Origin: JAKFDI01 sp044508835
GTDB taxonomy: Bacteria; Pseudomonadota; Gammaproteobacteria; Burkholderiales; Burkholderiaceae_C
Reading direction: 5' to 3'
Assembly (NCBI GenBank): GCA_044508835.1
Contig: JBIQHD010000001.1
Span: forward strand, 62,001-126,000
DNA length: 64,000 nt
In this document: piece after piece, positions 53,155-61,439 of the stretch
Layout: every line of letters begins with the position of its first letter
How positions within the stretch are numbered: the first letter of the stretch is position 1
The notes under the pieces: model-generated
The model's input: the letters and a program-made list of their open reading frames with translations, nothing else
The model's database searches: none
What the model was told of the DNA's origin: nothing
Translations under genes and position numbers: made by a program

Positions 53155-54975
53155 CTATCTCACGCCGAGCTTGAAGGCGATCATCGCGCGCAGCTTGTTC
53201 GGCACCACCGGCTTGATGAGCAGGTGGAAGTCCTTCTCCTGCGCCTCCCTGTCGTGGCCGGTCATGGTGCTGCCGGTGACCACGATGGCCGGCACGTCGG
53301 CGCCGAAGCGGCCGCGCACCGCCTCGATGGCATCGACGCCGCTGCGGCCCTGCTCGAGCCGGTAGTCGACGATGAGCAGGTCGGGCCGCGCCGCGGCATC
53401 GCCCGCGGCCCAGGCGCTGCATTCGGCCACGCTCGCGAACGACGCCAGCGTCGCGCCCCAGCCGCGGATCAGCACTTCCAGGCCGCTGCGCACGGCCGGC
53501 TCGTCCTCCACCACCACGATCAGCCGCCCGGCGAGCGTGAGGGCGAGCGGCCCCTTGCCCGAGGGCACGGCCATGGCCGGCGCGCCGGCGCGGCCGACCG
53601 GCACCTCCAGCGTGAACACCGAGCCGTGCCCGGGCTGCGAGCGCAGCGTGAGCGGCGCGCCCATCAGGCCGGCCAGCTTCCTGACGATGGCGAGGCCGAG
53701 CCCCAGCCCCTTGCGCTGCTCGGGCGTGGCGACCGCGGCGTTGCTCTCGAGCTGGTAGAACTCCTCGAAGATGCGCTGCCGGTCGGCCTCGGCGATGCCG
53801 GGGCCGGTGTCCCACACCGACAGCCGCAGCACCTCGCCGCGCCGCTGGCAGCTCACCAGCACGCCGCCGTCCTGCGTGTAGCGGATGGCGTTGGAGACGA
53901 GGTTGCGCAGGATGCGCTCGACCAGCAGCGGGTCGGCATGCGCCACGTGCCGCCCGCCGCGCAGGCGCAGCGCCAGGCCCTTCTCGAAGGCGGTGGGCTC
54001 GAAGTGCAGGCGCAGCTTGCGCAGGATGTCGCCCACCTCGAAGTGCGCCGGCTTCACCTCGATGCCGCCGCTGTCGATGCGGGTGATGTCGAGCAGCTCC
54101 GAGAACAGCCCCTCCAGCGCGTCGACCGAGCTGTTGATGCTGTTGACGAGCGGGGCGATCTCGTCGTCGTGGATCTTCTGGCGCAGCGCCTCGGCGAACA
54201 GCCCCATGGCGTGCAGCGGCTGGCGCAGGTCGTGGCTGGCGGCGGTGAAGAACTGCGTCTTGGCGCGGTTGGCGACCTCGGCCTCGCGCCGGGCCTCGTC
54301 GGCGGCCTGCTTCTCGGCGCGCAGCTGCAGCAGCAGCGCGTCGGCCTCGAGCTTGAGCGCGATGGCGCGCTGCAGCGCCTGGCGGAAGTTGCCGGCCAGC
54401 ATCACCGTGAGCGTGATGATGACGAGCAGGATGCCGGCGAGCTGGTAGCTGTCGTTCGTGCCCTCGCTCGCGATGCGCAGCGCGAGCGGCCCGAACAGTA
54501 GCGTGGCGTAGACGATGTAGACGCGCGGCTGCGTGGCCAGCACCGGCACCGCGACCACGCAGAAGGTGTAGACGACGACGATGAGGCCGATGCGCTGGAT
54601 GCTCTCGCCGTGCGGGTAGAACACCCAGGCCGTCAGCCCCCACATCACGGCCGAGGCGAAGGTGCCGGCGTTGCTGTGGCGGCGCCAGCGCTGCCAGTCG
54701 GGCAGGGTCGCCGGGCGGGCGCGGTGGAAGCGCAGCGTGGTCCCGCCGCGGGCGAGCAGCACCACGATCCAGGCAGCGAGCCACGCCGGGATCACGCCCG
54801 GCGGCGCCATGCCCCAGAACAGCAGCGTGACGACGGCCACGCCCGCGGCCGTGCCCGACAGCGTGGCCGGCATGTAGTCGAAGCTGCTCTGCACCTCCTC
54901 GGGCAGCGGGGACGGCTGCGGCGGCGCCGCGGCCTGGGCCGGATCGCCGGCGGGAAGCGCGGGAACGATGGACAC
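53155..54975 (-). CDS. Hybrid sensor histidine kinase/response regulator
   Basis: The 606-residue protein has about six membrane helices in its first 200 residues, a coiled linker, an H-box ASHDLRQPLHAMG with His248, an N-box at 357-364, catalytic GLGLGLAIVRKLAG, and a C-terminal receiver domain with Asp537 (LIVDYRL). It lacks a large periplasmic sensor, so the signal may be sensed in the membrane. The LuxR-type response regulator gene lies 14 nt upstream on the same strand and is the likely partner. Confidence 0.9.
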   Translation of the reverse strand: MSIVPALPAGDPAQAAAPPQPSPLPEEVQSSFDYMPATLSGTAAGVAVVTLLFWGMAPPGVIPAWLAAWIVVLLARGGTTLRFHRARPATLPDWQRWRRHSNAGTFASAVMWGLTAWVFYPHGESIQRIGLIVVVYTFCVVAVPVLATQPRVYIVYATLLFGPLALRIASEGTNDSYQLAGILLVIITLTVMLAGNFRQALQRAIALKLEADALLLQLRAEKQAADEARREAEVANRAKTQFFTAASHDLRQPLHAMGLFAEALRQKIHDDEIAPLVNSINSSVDALEGLFSELLDITRIDSGGIEVKPAHFEVGDILRKLRLHFEPTAFEKGLALRLRGGRHVAHADPLLVERILRNLVSNAIRYTQDGGVLVSCQRRGEVLRLSVWDTGPGIAEADRQRIFEEFYQLESNAAVATPEQRKGLGLGLAIVRKLAGLMGAPLTLRSQPGHGSVFTLEVPVGRAGAPAMAVPSGKGPLALTLAGRLIVVVEDEPAVRSGLEVLIRGWGATLASFASVAECSAWAAGDAAARPDLLIVDYRLEQGRSGVDAIEAVRGRFGADVPAIVVTGSTMTGHDREAQEKDFHLLIKPVVPNKLRAMIAFKLGVR

Positions 54976-54989
54976 GGCGCCGGCTCCCG

Positions 54990-55721
54990 CTACTGGCTCT
55001 TGCGCCAGGCCAGCGGCGTGCCGTTGAGCTGCTGCGACATCTGCCCCACCGCCAGCACCGCCTGCGTGCGCGAGCTCACCTTGAGCGCGCGCAGGACCGC
55101 GGCGACGTGGTCCTTCACCGTCTCGACCGACAGGTTCAGCTCGCGCGCGATCAGCTTGTTCGGCTTGCCCTGCAGCAAGAGCGCGAGCACGTCGGTCTGG
55201 CGCGGCGTGAGGCCGAGCGACTTGAGCGGCGGATGGGTCTGGTAGGGGCCGGCGGCCGCGCTGTCGTGCACGCTGCGCGCGTCGCCGGGCGTGCCCTGGC
55301 GCCGCTCGACGTCGGGCGCTCGCTCGCTGCCCATGGTCATCGACGGCACGAAGATGCCGCCGGACATGACCATGCGCAGCGCGTCGAACAGCGTCTCGTT
55401 CGAGGCGCGCTTGGGCACGAAGCCCATGGCGCCGAGGTCGATGCAGCGGATCACGTCGCTCGCGCGGTCGCTGGCCGAGACCACCACCACGGGCAGCGCC
55501 GGGTAGCTGTTGCGGAACTCGGCCAGCACGTCGAAGCCGTCGGCGTCGCCCAGGTGCAGGTCGAGCAGCACCAGGTCGAAGTCGGGGTTGCGCTGCAGCG
55601 TCTCGCGCGCCGCGCGGGCGCTGCTCGCGCCTTCGACGGTGACGTCGTCGCCCAGCCCCTGGATGACCGTCTGCAGCGCCGAGAGAATCAGCGGGTGGTC
55701 GTCGATCAGCAGCACTTTCAT
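54990..55721 (-). CDS. LuxR/NarL family response regulator
   Basis: The 243-residue regulator has a receiver domain with Asp7/Asp8, phosphoacceptor Asp54 (LLDLHLGDADG) and Lys (FVPKRAS), and a C-terminal LuxR helix-turn-helix (LTPRQTDVLALLLQGKPNKLIARELNLSVETVKDHVAAVLRAL). It is transcribed just before the hybrid kinase, forming a two-component pair. The linker of about 40 residues between domains is polar and low in complexity. Confidence 0.9.
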   Translation of the reverse strand: MKVLLIDDHPLILSALQTVIQGLGDDVTVEGASSARAARETLQRNPDFDLVLLDLHLGDADGFDVLAEFRNSYPALPVVVVSASDRASDVIRCIDLGAMGFVPKRASNETLFDALRMVMSGGIFVPSMTMGSERAPDVERRQGTPGDARSVHDSAAAGPYQTHPPLKSLGLTPRQTDVLALLLQGKPNKLIARELNLSVETVKDHVAAVLRALKVSSRTQAVLAVGQMSQQLNGTPLAWRKSQ

Positions 55722-55783
55722 GGCAATCTCCCTGTGGGCGCCGGCCCCTTCTGGCGGGGGCTCGGCGCGGATGGACCGGCGGA

Positions 55784-56236
55784 TCAGGTGTAGCGGCGCG
55801 CCACCGTCTCGGCCACGCACACCGGCTTGGGCGAGCCCTCGCGCTCGATCGTCACCTCGGTCGTGACCTGGGCGCCGCCCTCGATCGGCTCGTACGCGAC
55901 GAGCTTGACCACCGCGCGCACGCGGCTGTCCACCGGCACCGGCGCCGGGAAGCGCACGCGGTTCAGGCCGTAGTTGACGCCCATGCGCGTGTCGTTCACG
56001 CGCATCGCCTTCGCGGCCAGGTCGGGAATCAGGCTGAGCGTGAGGAAGCCGTGCGCGATCGGCGTGCCGAAGGGGCCCTTCGCGGCCTTCTCGGGATCGA
56101 CGTGGATCCACTGGTGGTCGCCCGTCGCGTCGGCGAACAGGTTGATGCGCTGCTGGTCGATGGTGACCCAGTCGCTCTCGCCGATCACCTGGCCCACGAG
56201 GGGCTGCAGGTCGGTGGCTTTCTCGAAGACTCGCAT
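55784..56236 (-). CDS. MaoC family dehydratase
   Basis: The 150-residue hot-dog-fold protein has the hydratase-2 motif ADATGDHQWIHVDPEKAA, where Asp and His are catalytic, and GTPIAHGFLTLSLIP. It resembles (R)-specific enoyl-CoA hydratases that supply fatty acid or polyhydroxyalkanoate metabolism. The ATG at 56236 gives MRVFEKATDLQPLVGQVIG, the usual start. It follows the ParA gene by 14 nt and precedes the two-component pair. Confidence 0.88.
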   Translation of the reverse strand: MRVFEKATDLQPLVGQVIGESDWVTIDQQRINLFADATGDHQWIHVDPEKAAKGPFGTPIAHGFLTLSLIPDLAAKAMRVNDTRMGVNYGLNRVRFPAPVPVDSRVRAVVKLVAYEPIEGGAQVTTEVTIEREGSPKPVCVAETVARRYT

Positions 56237-56250
56237 GAACTTCCTTCGTT

Positions 56251-56868
56251 TCAGTTGTTGATCCAGTCGAGGATCGGTTGCCATTGCGCCAGGTCGCGTT
56301 CCACGCGGCTGGGCGCCACGTCCCACAGCGTCAGGCCGCGGGCCGCGAGGTGGACGTAATTCTGCGTGTCGCGCACGTACCCGAGCACCGGCACCGCCAG
56401 CTCGGCCAGAAAGGCCTTGAGCTGGTCGGCCGAGATGGTGCCTTCCCGGGTGCGCATGCCCACCACGCCGATGCGCACCTTGTCGCTGCGCCTGTGCGCG
56501 AGCAGCTCGCGGACGAAGGCGTGCGTGGCGTGGATGTCGAAGATGCTCGGCTGCAGCGGCACGATGACGCGGTCGGCGATGCGCATCACCTCGTCGAGCC
56601 GCTTGCCGTGCAGGCCGGCGGGCGTGTCGAGCACGACGTGCGTCGTGCCCTTGGGCGGGCGCACGATCTCGCCCTGCACCACGTCCCAGGCGCGGATGGC
56701 CGGCAGGTGGGGCGGGCGCAGGCCGAGCCAGGTGCGCGCCGACTGCTGGCGGTCCACGTCGCCCAGCATCACCGCATGGCCCTGGTGGGCCAGGTAGCCC
56801 GCGATGTTGGTCGACAAGGTGCTCTTGCCGACGCCGCCCTTCGGGTTGGCGACCACGATCACTGGCAT
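56251..56868 (-). CDS. ParA family ATPase (orphan)
   Basis: The 205-residue protein has the deviant Walker A KGGVGKSTLSTN, motif DVDRQQSARTWL and LDTPAGL of ParA/MinD-like ATPases. It lacks the N-terminal HTH of plasmid ParA and has no ParB gene nearby, so it is an orphan ParA (like ParC/PpfA types) that may position a cytoplasmic cargo. It is followed closely by the MaoC gene. The divergent kefF-like gene starts 110 nt away. Confidence 0.85.
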   Translation of the reverse strand: MPVIVVANPKGGVGKSTLSTNIAGYLAHQGHAVMLGDVDRQQSARTWLGLRPPHLPAIRAWDVVQGEIVRPPKGTTHVVLDTPAGLHGKRLDEVMRIADRVIVPLQPSIFDIHATHAFVRELLAHRRSDKVRIGVVGMRTREGTISADQLKAFLAELAVPVLGYVRDTQNYVHLAARGLTLWDVAPSRVERDLAQWQPILDWINN

Positions 56869-56978
56869 GCGGAACCTCCGTGGAGAGCCGCCCTTGCGCC
56901 GCGGCGACGGGGTGGCCGTTGCTTTTCAGTTATGTTAGCGGGGCCCTCCGCACGACCGCCATTCAGACTAACCACAGC

Positions 56979-57623
56979 ATGGCCGACACCTCCCCGCCGA
57001 GCCGGCCGTCCGTCCTCGTGCTCGTCGCCCATCCGGCCATGCAGCATTCGCGCATCAACCGCCGGCTGATGCAGGCGGCGCGCGGCGTGCCCGGCGTGGC
57101 GGTGCGCGACCTGTACGCGCTCTATCCCGACTACCTGATCGACATCGCCGCCGAGCGCGAGGCGCTGGCGCAGGCGCGCCTCGTGGTGTGGCAGCACCCG
57201 ATCCACTGGTACGGCATGACGCCGATGCTGCGGCTGTGGGCCGACGAGGTGCTCGCCTTCGGCTGGGCCTACGGCGCGGGCGGGCGCGCGCTGCGCGGCA
57301 AGGACCTGTGGCTCGTGGCCAGCACCGGCGGCGACGCGGCCTCGTACCGGCCCGATGCCTACAACCGCTACCCGTTCGACGCCTTCCTGCCGCCCTACGA
57401 GCAGGCCGCGGCGCTGTGCGGCATGCGCTTCCTGCCGCCGCGCATCCTCTACGGCGTGCACGGCGCGACGCCGGCGCAGCTGGAGGCGCATGCGGCCGCG
57501 TACGCGCAGCGCCTGGCGAGCTATCCCGACTGGCCGGAGATCGCGGCGATCCCCCCGCGCCGCGAAAGCGCGGTGCCCGACAGCGCCCGCCCGCACGGGG
57601 CGCCCGAGGGGGAGGCGGCGTGA
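56979..57623 (+). CDS. kefF: KefF-like NAD(P)H oxidoreductase (ancillary protein)
   Basis: The 214-residue flavodoxin-fold protein matches the KefF/NQO1 family: VAHPAMQHSRINRRLM, DLYALYPDYLID, QHPIHWYGMTPMLRLWADEVLAFGWAYG and STGGDAASYRPD. KefF binds KefC and is a quinone reductase. I use the ATG at 56979, as an in-frame ATG at 56880 adds an unconserved leader. The stop overlaps the GTG of kefC (GTGA). Confidence 0.87.
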   Translation: MADTSPPSRPSVLVLVAHPAMQHSRINRRLMQAARGVPGVAVRDLYALYPDYLIDIAAEREALAQARLVVWQHPIHWYGMTPMLRLWADEVLAFGWAYGAGGRALRGKDLWLVASTGGDAASYRPDAYNRYPFDAFLPPYEQAAALCGMRFLPPRILYGVHGATPAQLEAHAAAYAQRLASYPDWPEIAAIPPRRESAVPDSARPHGAPEGEAA

Positions 57624-59446
57624 CCGAGCACAACCCCTGGCTGCTGGGCATGCTGGTGTACCTGGCGGCCGCCGTCATCGCCGTGCCGCTGGCCCGGGCC
57701 CTGGGCCTGGGCACCATCATCGGCTACCTCGCCGCGGGCATCCTCATCGGGCCGTGGGGGCTGCAGCTCGTCACCGACGCGCAGACCATCCTGCACGTGG
57801 CCGAGTTCGGCGTGGTGCTGATGCTGTTCATGGTCGGCCTGGAGCTCGAGCCGCGCCGGCTGTGGGCCATGCGCAAGCCCATCTTCGGCTGGGGCAGCGT
57901 GCAGCTGTTCGGCTCGGCGCTGGTGATGGGGGGCGTGGCCGCGGCCTTCGGCATCGACTGGCGCGTGGCGCTGGCGGCGGCGCTGGGGCTGGCGATGTCG
58001 TCCACGGCCATCGGCCTGGGCGAGCTGGCGCAGCGCAACCTGCTGCCCACTTCCTCGGGGCGCAGCGCGCTCAGCGTGCTGCTGCTGCAGGACGTGGCGG
58101 CGATCCCCGTGCTCGCCTTCGTGCCGCTGCTCGCGGCCGGCGCGGCGCGCGCCGGCCACCCGGGCGGCTGGCTGGGCGCGGCCAAGGCGGGCGGGGTGGT
58201 GCTGCTCATCGTGCTCGGCGGGCGGCTGCTGGTGCGCCCGGCGCTGCGCTGGATCGCCGGCAGCCGCACGCCGGAGATCTTCACCGCCGCCGCGCTGCTG
58301 CTGGTGATGGCCACCGCGGCGCTGATGAACGCGGTGGGGCTGTCGATGGCGCTGGGCGCCTTCCTCGCCGGCGTGCTGCTGGCCGAGAGCGAATACCGGC
58401 GCGAGCTCGAGACCGACCTGGAGCCCTTCAAGGGCCTGCTGCTGGGGCTGTTCTTCATCGCGGTGGGCATGAGCATCGACTTCGCCGTCGTCCTGCAGCG
58501 GCCGCTGCTGATCGCCGCGCTGGTCGTGGGCTTCGTCGGCCTCAAGGCGCTGGTGCTGTGGGCCATGTCGCACGCCATCCCGGTCCCCAGGCCCGAGCGG
58601 CCGGCCTTCATCCTGCTGCTGGCGCAGGGCGGCGAGTTCGGCTTCGTGGTGTTCCAGAGCGCCACCGGCGGCGGCGTGATCGACGCCGCGACCGGATCGC
58701 TGCTGGTGGCCGTGGTCGCGATCTCGATGCTGCTCACGCCGCTGCTGCTGGCGGCGGCCGACCGCTGGTGGATCCCGCGGCTCGCCGCCGCCGGGCGCCG
58801 CCGGCTGCCCGAGATCAGCGAGCCGCAGGACGCGCCGGTCATCATCGCCGGCTTCGGCCGCTACGGCCAGATCGTCGGGCGCCTGCTCTATGCCAACGGC
58901 ATCCGCCCGACCGTGCTGGACCACGACGCCGAGCAGATCGAGGCCATGCGCCGCTTCGGCTGGCGCGTGTTCTACGGCGACGCGACGCGGCTCGACCTGA
59001 TGCGCACTGCCGGCGCCGACAAGGCGCGCGTGCTCGTGCTCGCCATCGACGATGTCGAGCAGAGCGTGCGCGCCGCGAAGATGCTGCGCGAGCACTTCCC
59101 GCACCTCACCATCGTGGCGCGGGCGCGCAACCTGCAGCACGTGTTCTCGCTGCGCGAACTCGGCGTGACGCTGGTCGAGCGCGAGACGCTCAACTCGGCG
59201 CTGCTGAGCGCGCGCGGCGTGCTGGAAGCCATGGGCTGGGAGCCGCACGAGGCGCGCACGCTGGCGATGCGCTTTCGCCGCCACACCCTGGCGCAGATGG
59301 AGCGCATGGCCCCGTTCTGGAAGGACGAGGCGCGCGTGGTGGCCGCCACCAAGCAGGGCCGGCGCCAGCTGGAGGCGCTGTTCGCGCAGGAGCGCGAGGC
59401 GGAAAAACAGCGCAGCGAGCGCCCGGAATGGAATGGTGGCGCGTAG
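57620..59446 (+). CDS. kefC: Glutathione-regulated potassium-efflux system protein KefC
   Basis: The 608-residue protein has a CPA2 antiporter domain of about a dozen helices (GYLAAGILIGPWGL, VLMLFMVGLELEP, GAFLAGVLLAESEYR) and a cytoplasmic RCK/TrkA-N domain with VIIAGFGRYGQIVGRLL. It exports potassium in exchange for protons when electrophiles form glutathione adducts. The start is GTG at 57620, and the coupling with kefF gives the usual pair. A charged tail of about 40 residues ends the protein. Confidence 0.91.
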   Translation: MTEHNPWLLGMLVYLAAAVIAVPLARALGLGTIIGYLAAGILIGPWGLQLVTDAQTILHVAEFGVVLMLFMVGLELEPRRLWAMRKPIFGWGSVQLFGSALVMGGVAAAFGIDWRVALAAALGLAMSSTAIGLGELAQRNLLPTSSGRSALSVLLLQDVAAIPVLAFVPLLAAGAARAGHPGGWLGAAKAGGVVLLIVLGGRLLVRPALRWIAGSRTPEIFTAAALLLVMATAALMNAVGLSMALGAFLAGVLLAESEYRRELETDLEPFKGLLLGLFFIAVGMSIDFAVVLQRPLLIAALVVGFVGLKALVLWAMSHAIPVPRPERPAFILLLAQGGEFGFVVFQSATGGGVIDAATGSLLVAVVAISMLLTPLLLAAADRWWIPRLAAAGRRRLPEISEPQDAPVIIAGFGRYGQIVGRLLYANGIRPTVLDHDAEQIEAMRRFGWRVFYGDATRLDLMRTAGADKARVLVLAIDDVEQSVRAAKMLREHFPHLTIVARARNLQHVFSLRELGVTLVERETLNSALLSARGVLEAMGWEPHEARTLAMRFRRHTLAQMERMAPFWKDEARVVAATKQGRRQLEALFAQEREAEKQRSERPEWNGGA

Positions 59447-59453
59447 ACCGGCG

Positions 59454-59537
59454 ATCAAGCGACCGCCGCGGGTCCGGCTCCGCCGGCCCGCCAGCGGTGC
59501 CCCCTCGAGGGGGCGCGCGAAGCGCGTAGGGGGTGGG
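59454..59537. repeat. Convergent-gene repeat, copy 2
   Basis: The unit lies between kefC (plus) and the TauE/SafE gene (minus) and ends exactly at the minus-strand stop. CCCCCTCGAGGGGG is a perfect dyad within it. It is the same family as 53070-53153 and 61357-61439. Confidence 0.85.
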
Positions 59538-60290
59538 TCAATTCACGCCGTCCCAGAGGAGCTTGATGCCGGTGAGCAGCAGGCCCAGGTTGAAGAGGCG
59601 GTAGAACACCGCCGGGTTCATGCGCCGCACCAGCCGCACGCCCAGCCACACGCCCACCGGCGCCAGCGGCATCAGCACCAGCGAGGTCGCGAGGTTGCGG
59701 CCGTCGATGAGGCCCAGCCACAGGTACGGGATCCACTTCGACAGGTTCACCGCCGCGAAGAAGATCGCCATCGTCGCGGTGAAGCGCAGCGGCGAGAGCT
59801 TGAGCGGCAGCACGTAGGCGCTGATCGGCGGGCTGCCGGCATGGGCCACGAAGCTGGTGAAGCCCGAGGCGATGCCGAGCACGAAGCCGAGCCAGCGCGG
59901 CGGCGGCGGGGCGTCGACGCGGGGCGGGAACAGGGTGCGCTGCGCGAGGAAGAGCAGGGTCAGCCCGCCCACGATGCCCGCCACGGCCGCGGCCGACAGC
60001 AGCCCGAACGACAGCGTGCCCACCACCGTGCCCAGCAGCCCGGCCGGCAGCAGCAGGCGCAGCAGCTCGCGGTCGCGCTCGAGGAAGAGCGCTTTCACGC
60101 CGGCCGCGTCCATCACCAGCAGCAGCGGCAGCATGATGGCCGCGGCCTGCGGCACCGGGATCGCGAGCGCCATCAGCGGCGTGGCCAGCGAGCCGAAGCC
60201 CGCGAGCCCGCTCTTGGCCAGGCCCATCAGCAGCACGGCGGGCACGGCCACCGCGTAGAAGGCGGGGTCGTCGATCAGCGGCAGGTTCAC
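59538..60290 (-). CDS. TauE/SafE family sulfite/organic-acid exporter
   Basis: The 250-residue membrane protein has two repeats of four helices, typical of TauE/SafE (LLMGLAKSGLAGFGSLATPLMAL and LGIASGFTSFVAHAGSPPISAYVLPLKLSP). Transported anions in the family include sulfite, sulfoacetate and others. The start is GTG at 60290, overlapping the upstream reductase stop (GTGA), so the two are probably one operon. No sulfonate genes lie nearby to narrow the substrate. Confidence 0.85.
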   Translation of the reverse strand: MNLPLIDDPAFYAVAVPAVLLMGLAKSGLAGFGSLATPLMALAIPVPQAAAIMLPLLLVMDAAGVKALFLERDRELLRLLLPAGLLGTVVGTLSFGLLSAAAVAGIVGGLTLLFLAQRTLFPPRVDAPPPPRWLGFVLGIASGFTSFVAHAGSPPISAYVLPLKLSPLRFTATMAIFFAAVNLSKWIPYLWLGLIDGRNLATSLVLMPLAPVGVWLGVRLVRRMNPAVFYRLFNLGLLLTGIKLLWDGVN

Positions 60291-60862
60291 GCGATGCGGC
60301 AGGCTTCGTCGAACGCGAGGCGCGGGCTGCGCGGGAAGATGCCCGCCGGGTCGCCATGGCCGAGGTTGCACACGAAGTTGGCGGTGATGCTCGTGCCGGC
60401 GAAGAAGGCGGCGTCCACCTTGGCGGCGTCGAAGCCGCTCATCGGCCCGCAGTCCAGGCCGAGCGCGCGCGCGGCCATGATGAAGTAGCCGCCCTGCAGG
60501 CTGCTGTTGCGGAACGCCGTGGCGGCGATCACCTCGGGCTTGCCGGCGAACCAGGCGCGCGCGTCGGTGTGCGGGAAGAGCTGCGGCAGCTTGTCGTGGA
60601 AGGCCATGTCCATGCCGATGATGGCCGTCACCGGCGCCTGCTTCGTCTTCTCGTGGTTGCCGGCCGACATGCACGGCAGCAGCTTCGCCTTGCCCTCGGG
60701 CGAGACGACGAAGACGATGCGCGCCGGCGAGCAGTTGGCCGAGGTCGGGCCCCACTTCATCAGGTCGTACAGGCGGCGCAGCGTCTCGGGCGGAACGGGT
60801 TCGTTCGTGAAGGCGTTGTGCGTGCGGGCGTGGTCGAAGAGCTGCTCGGTGCTGACGTTCAT
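60287..60862 (-). CDS. rutE: Malonic semialdehyde reductase-like nitroreductase
   Basis: The 191-residue flavin protein matches RutE (LFDHARTHNAFTNEPVPPETLRRLYDLMKWGPTSANCSPARIVFV). RutE reduces malonic semialdehyde to 3-hydroxypropionate in pyrimidine breakdown, but no other rut gene is present, so a general reductase role is possible. The start at 60862 removes an in-frame leader that overlaps the divergent DUF1841 promoter. It is coupled to the TauE/SafE gene. Confidence 0.84.
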   Translation of the reverse strand: MNVSTEQLFDHARTHNAFTNEPVPPETLRRLYDLMKWGPTSANCSPARIVFVVSPEGKAKLLPCMSAGNHEKTKQAPVTAIIGMDMAFHDKLPQLFPHTDARAWFAGKPEVIAATAFRNSSLQGGYFIMAARALGLDCGPMSGFDAAKVDAAFFAGTSITANFVCNLGHGDPAGIFPRSPRLAFDEACRIA

Positions 60863-60898
60863 GGGTGGGGATTTGCGCGGGGAGTCGACAATTGTGGG

Positions 60899-61333
60899 AT
60901 GTTTGCCCCCTCCCAGAACGACGTGAGGCGATTCTTCTGCGACGCCTTCGCCAAGCGCCGTGACGGCCGGCCGATGACGGCGATGGAAATGCTCGCCGCC
61001 GACTGGATCGCCCAGCACCCCGAGTACGACGCCGACCTCGCCGACGTCGACGCCGCGCTGGCCGCGGTGTTCGACGTGGAGGCGGGACGCACCAACCCCT
61101 TCCTGCACCTGTCGATGCACCTGTCGATCAGCGAGCAGGTGGCCATCGACCAGCCGCGCGGCATCAAGCAGGCCTACGAGCTGCTGGCCGCGCGCCTGGG
61201 CTCGGCGCACGAGGCGCAGCACGAGGTGATGGAGTGCCTGGGCGAGATGATGTGGGCCTCGCAGCGCAGCGGGCTGCCGCCGGACGGGGAGAAGTACATT
61301 GACTGCGTGCGGCGCCGGGCCACACGCGGATAG
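60899..61333 (+). CDS. DUF1841 family protein
   Basis: The 144-residue protein matches DUF1841, a betaproteobacterial and gammaproteobacterial family (MFAPSQNDVRRFFCDAF, NPFLHLSMHLSISEQVAIDQPRGI, EAQHEVMECLGEMMWASQRSGLPPDGE). The function is unknown. It is divergent from the rutE-like gene with a 36-nt gap, so its promoter overlaps that gene's start. The convergent repeat copy 3 follows it. Confidence 0.87.
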   Translation: MFAPSQNDVRRFFCDAFAKRRDGRPMTAMEMLAADWIAQHPEYDADLADVDAALAAVFDVEAGRTNPFLHLSMHLSISEQVAIDQPRGIKQAYELLAARLGSAHEAQHEVMECLGEMMWASQRSGLPPDGEKYIDCVRRRATRG

Positions 61334-61356
61334 GACCTGGGAGGCGCGAACCAGCG

Positions 61357-61439
61357 ATCAAGCGACCGCCGCTGATCCGGCTCTGCCGGTCCGCCAGCGG
61401 TGCCCCCTCGAGGGGGCGCGCGAAGCGCGTAGGGGGTGG
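61357..61439. repeat. Convergent-gene repeat, copy 3
   Basis: The unit lies between DUF1841 (plus) and the GspE/PilB-type gene (minus). It abuts the minus-strand stop directly, as do copies 1 and 2. Nearly the whole 84-bp consensus is conserved. Confidence 0.85.
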
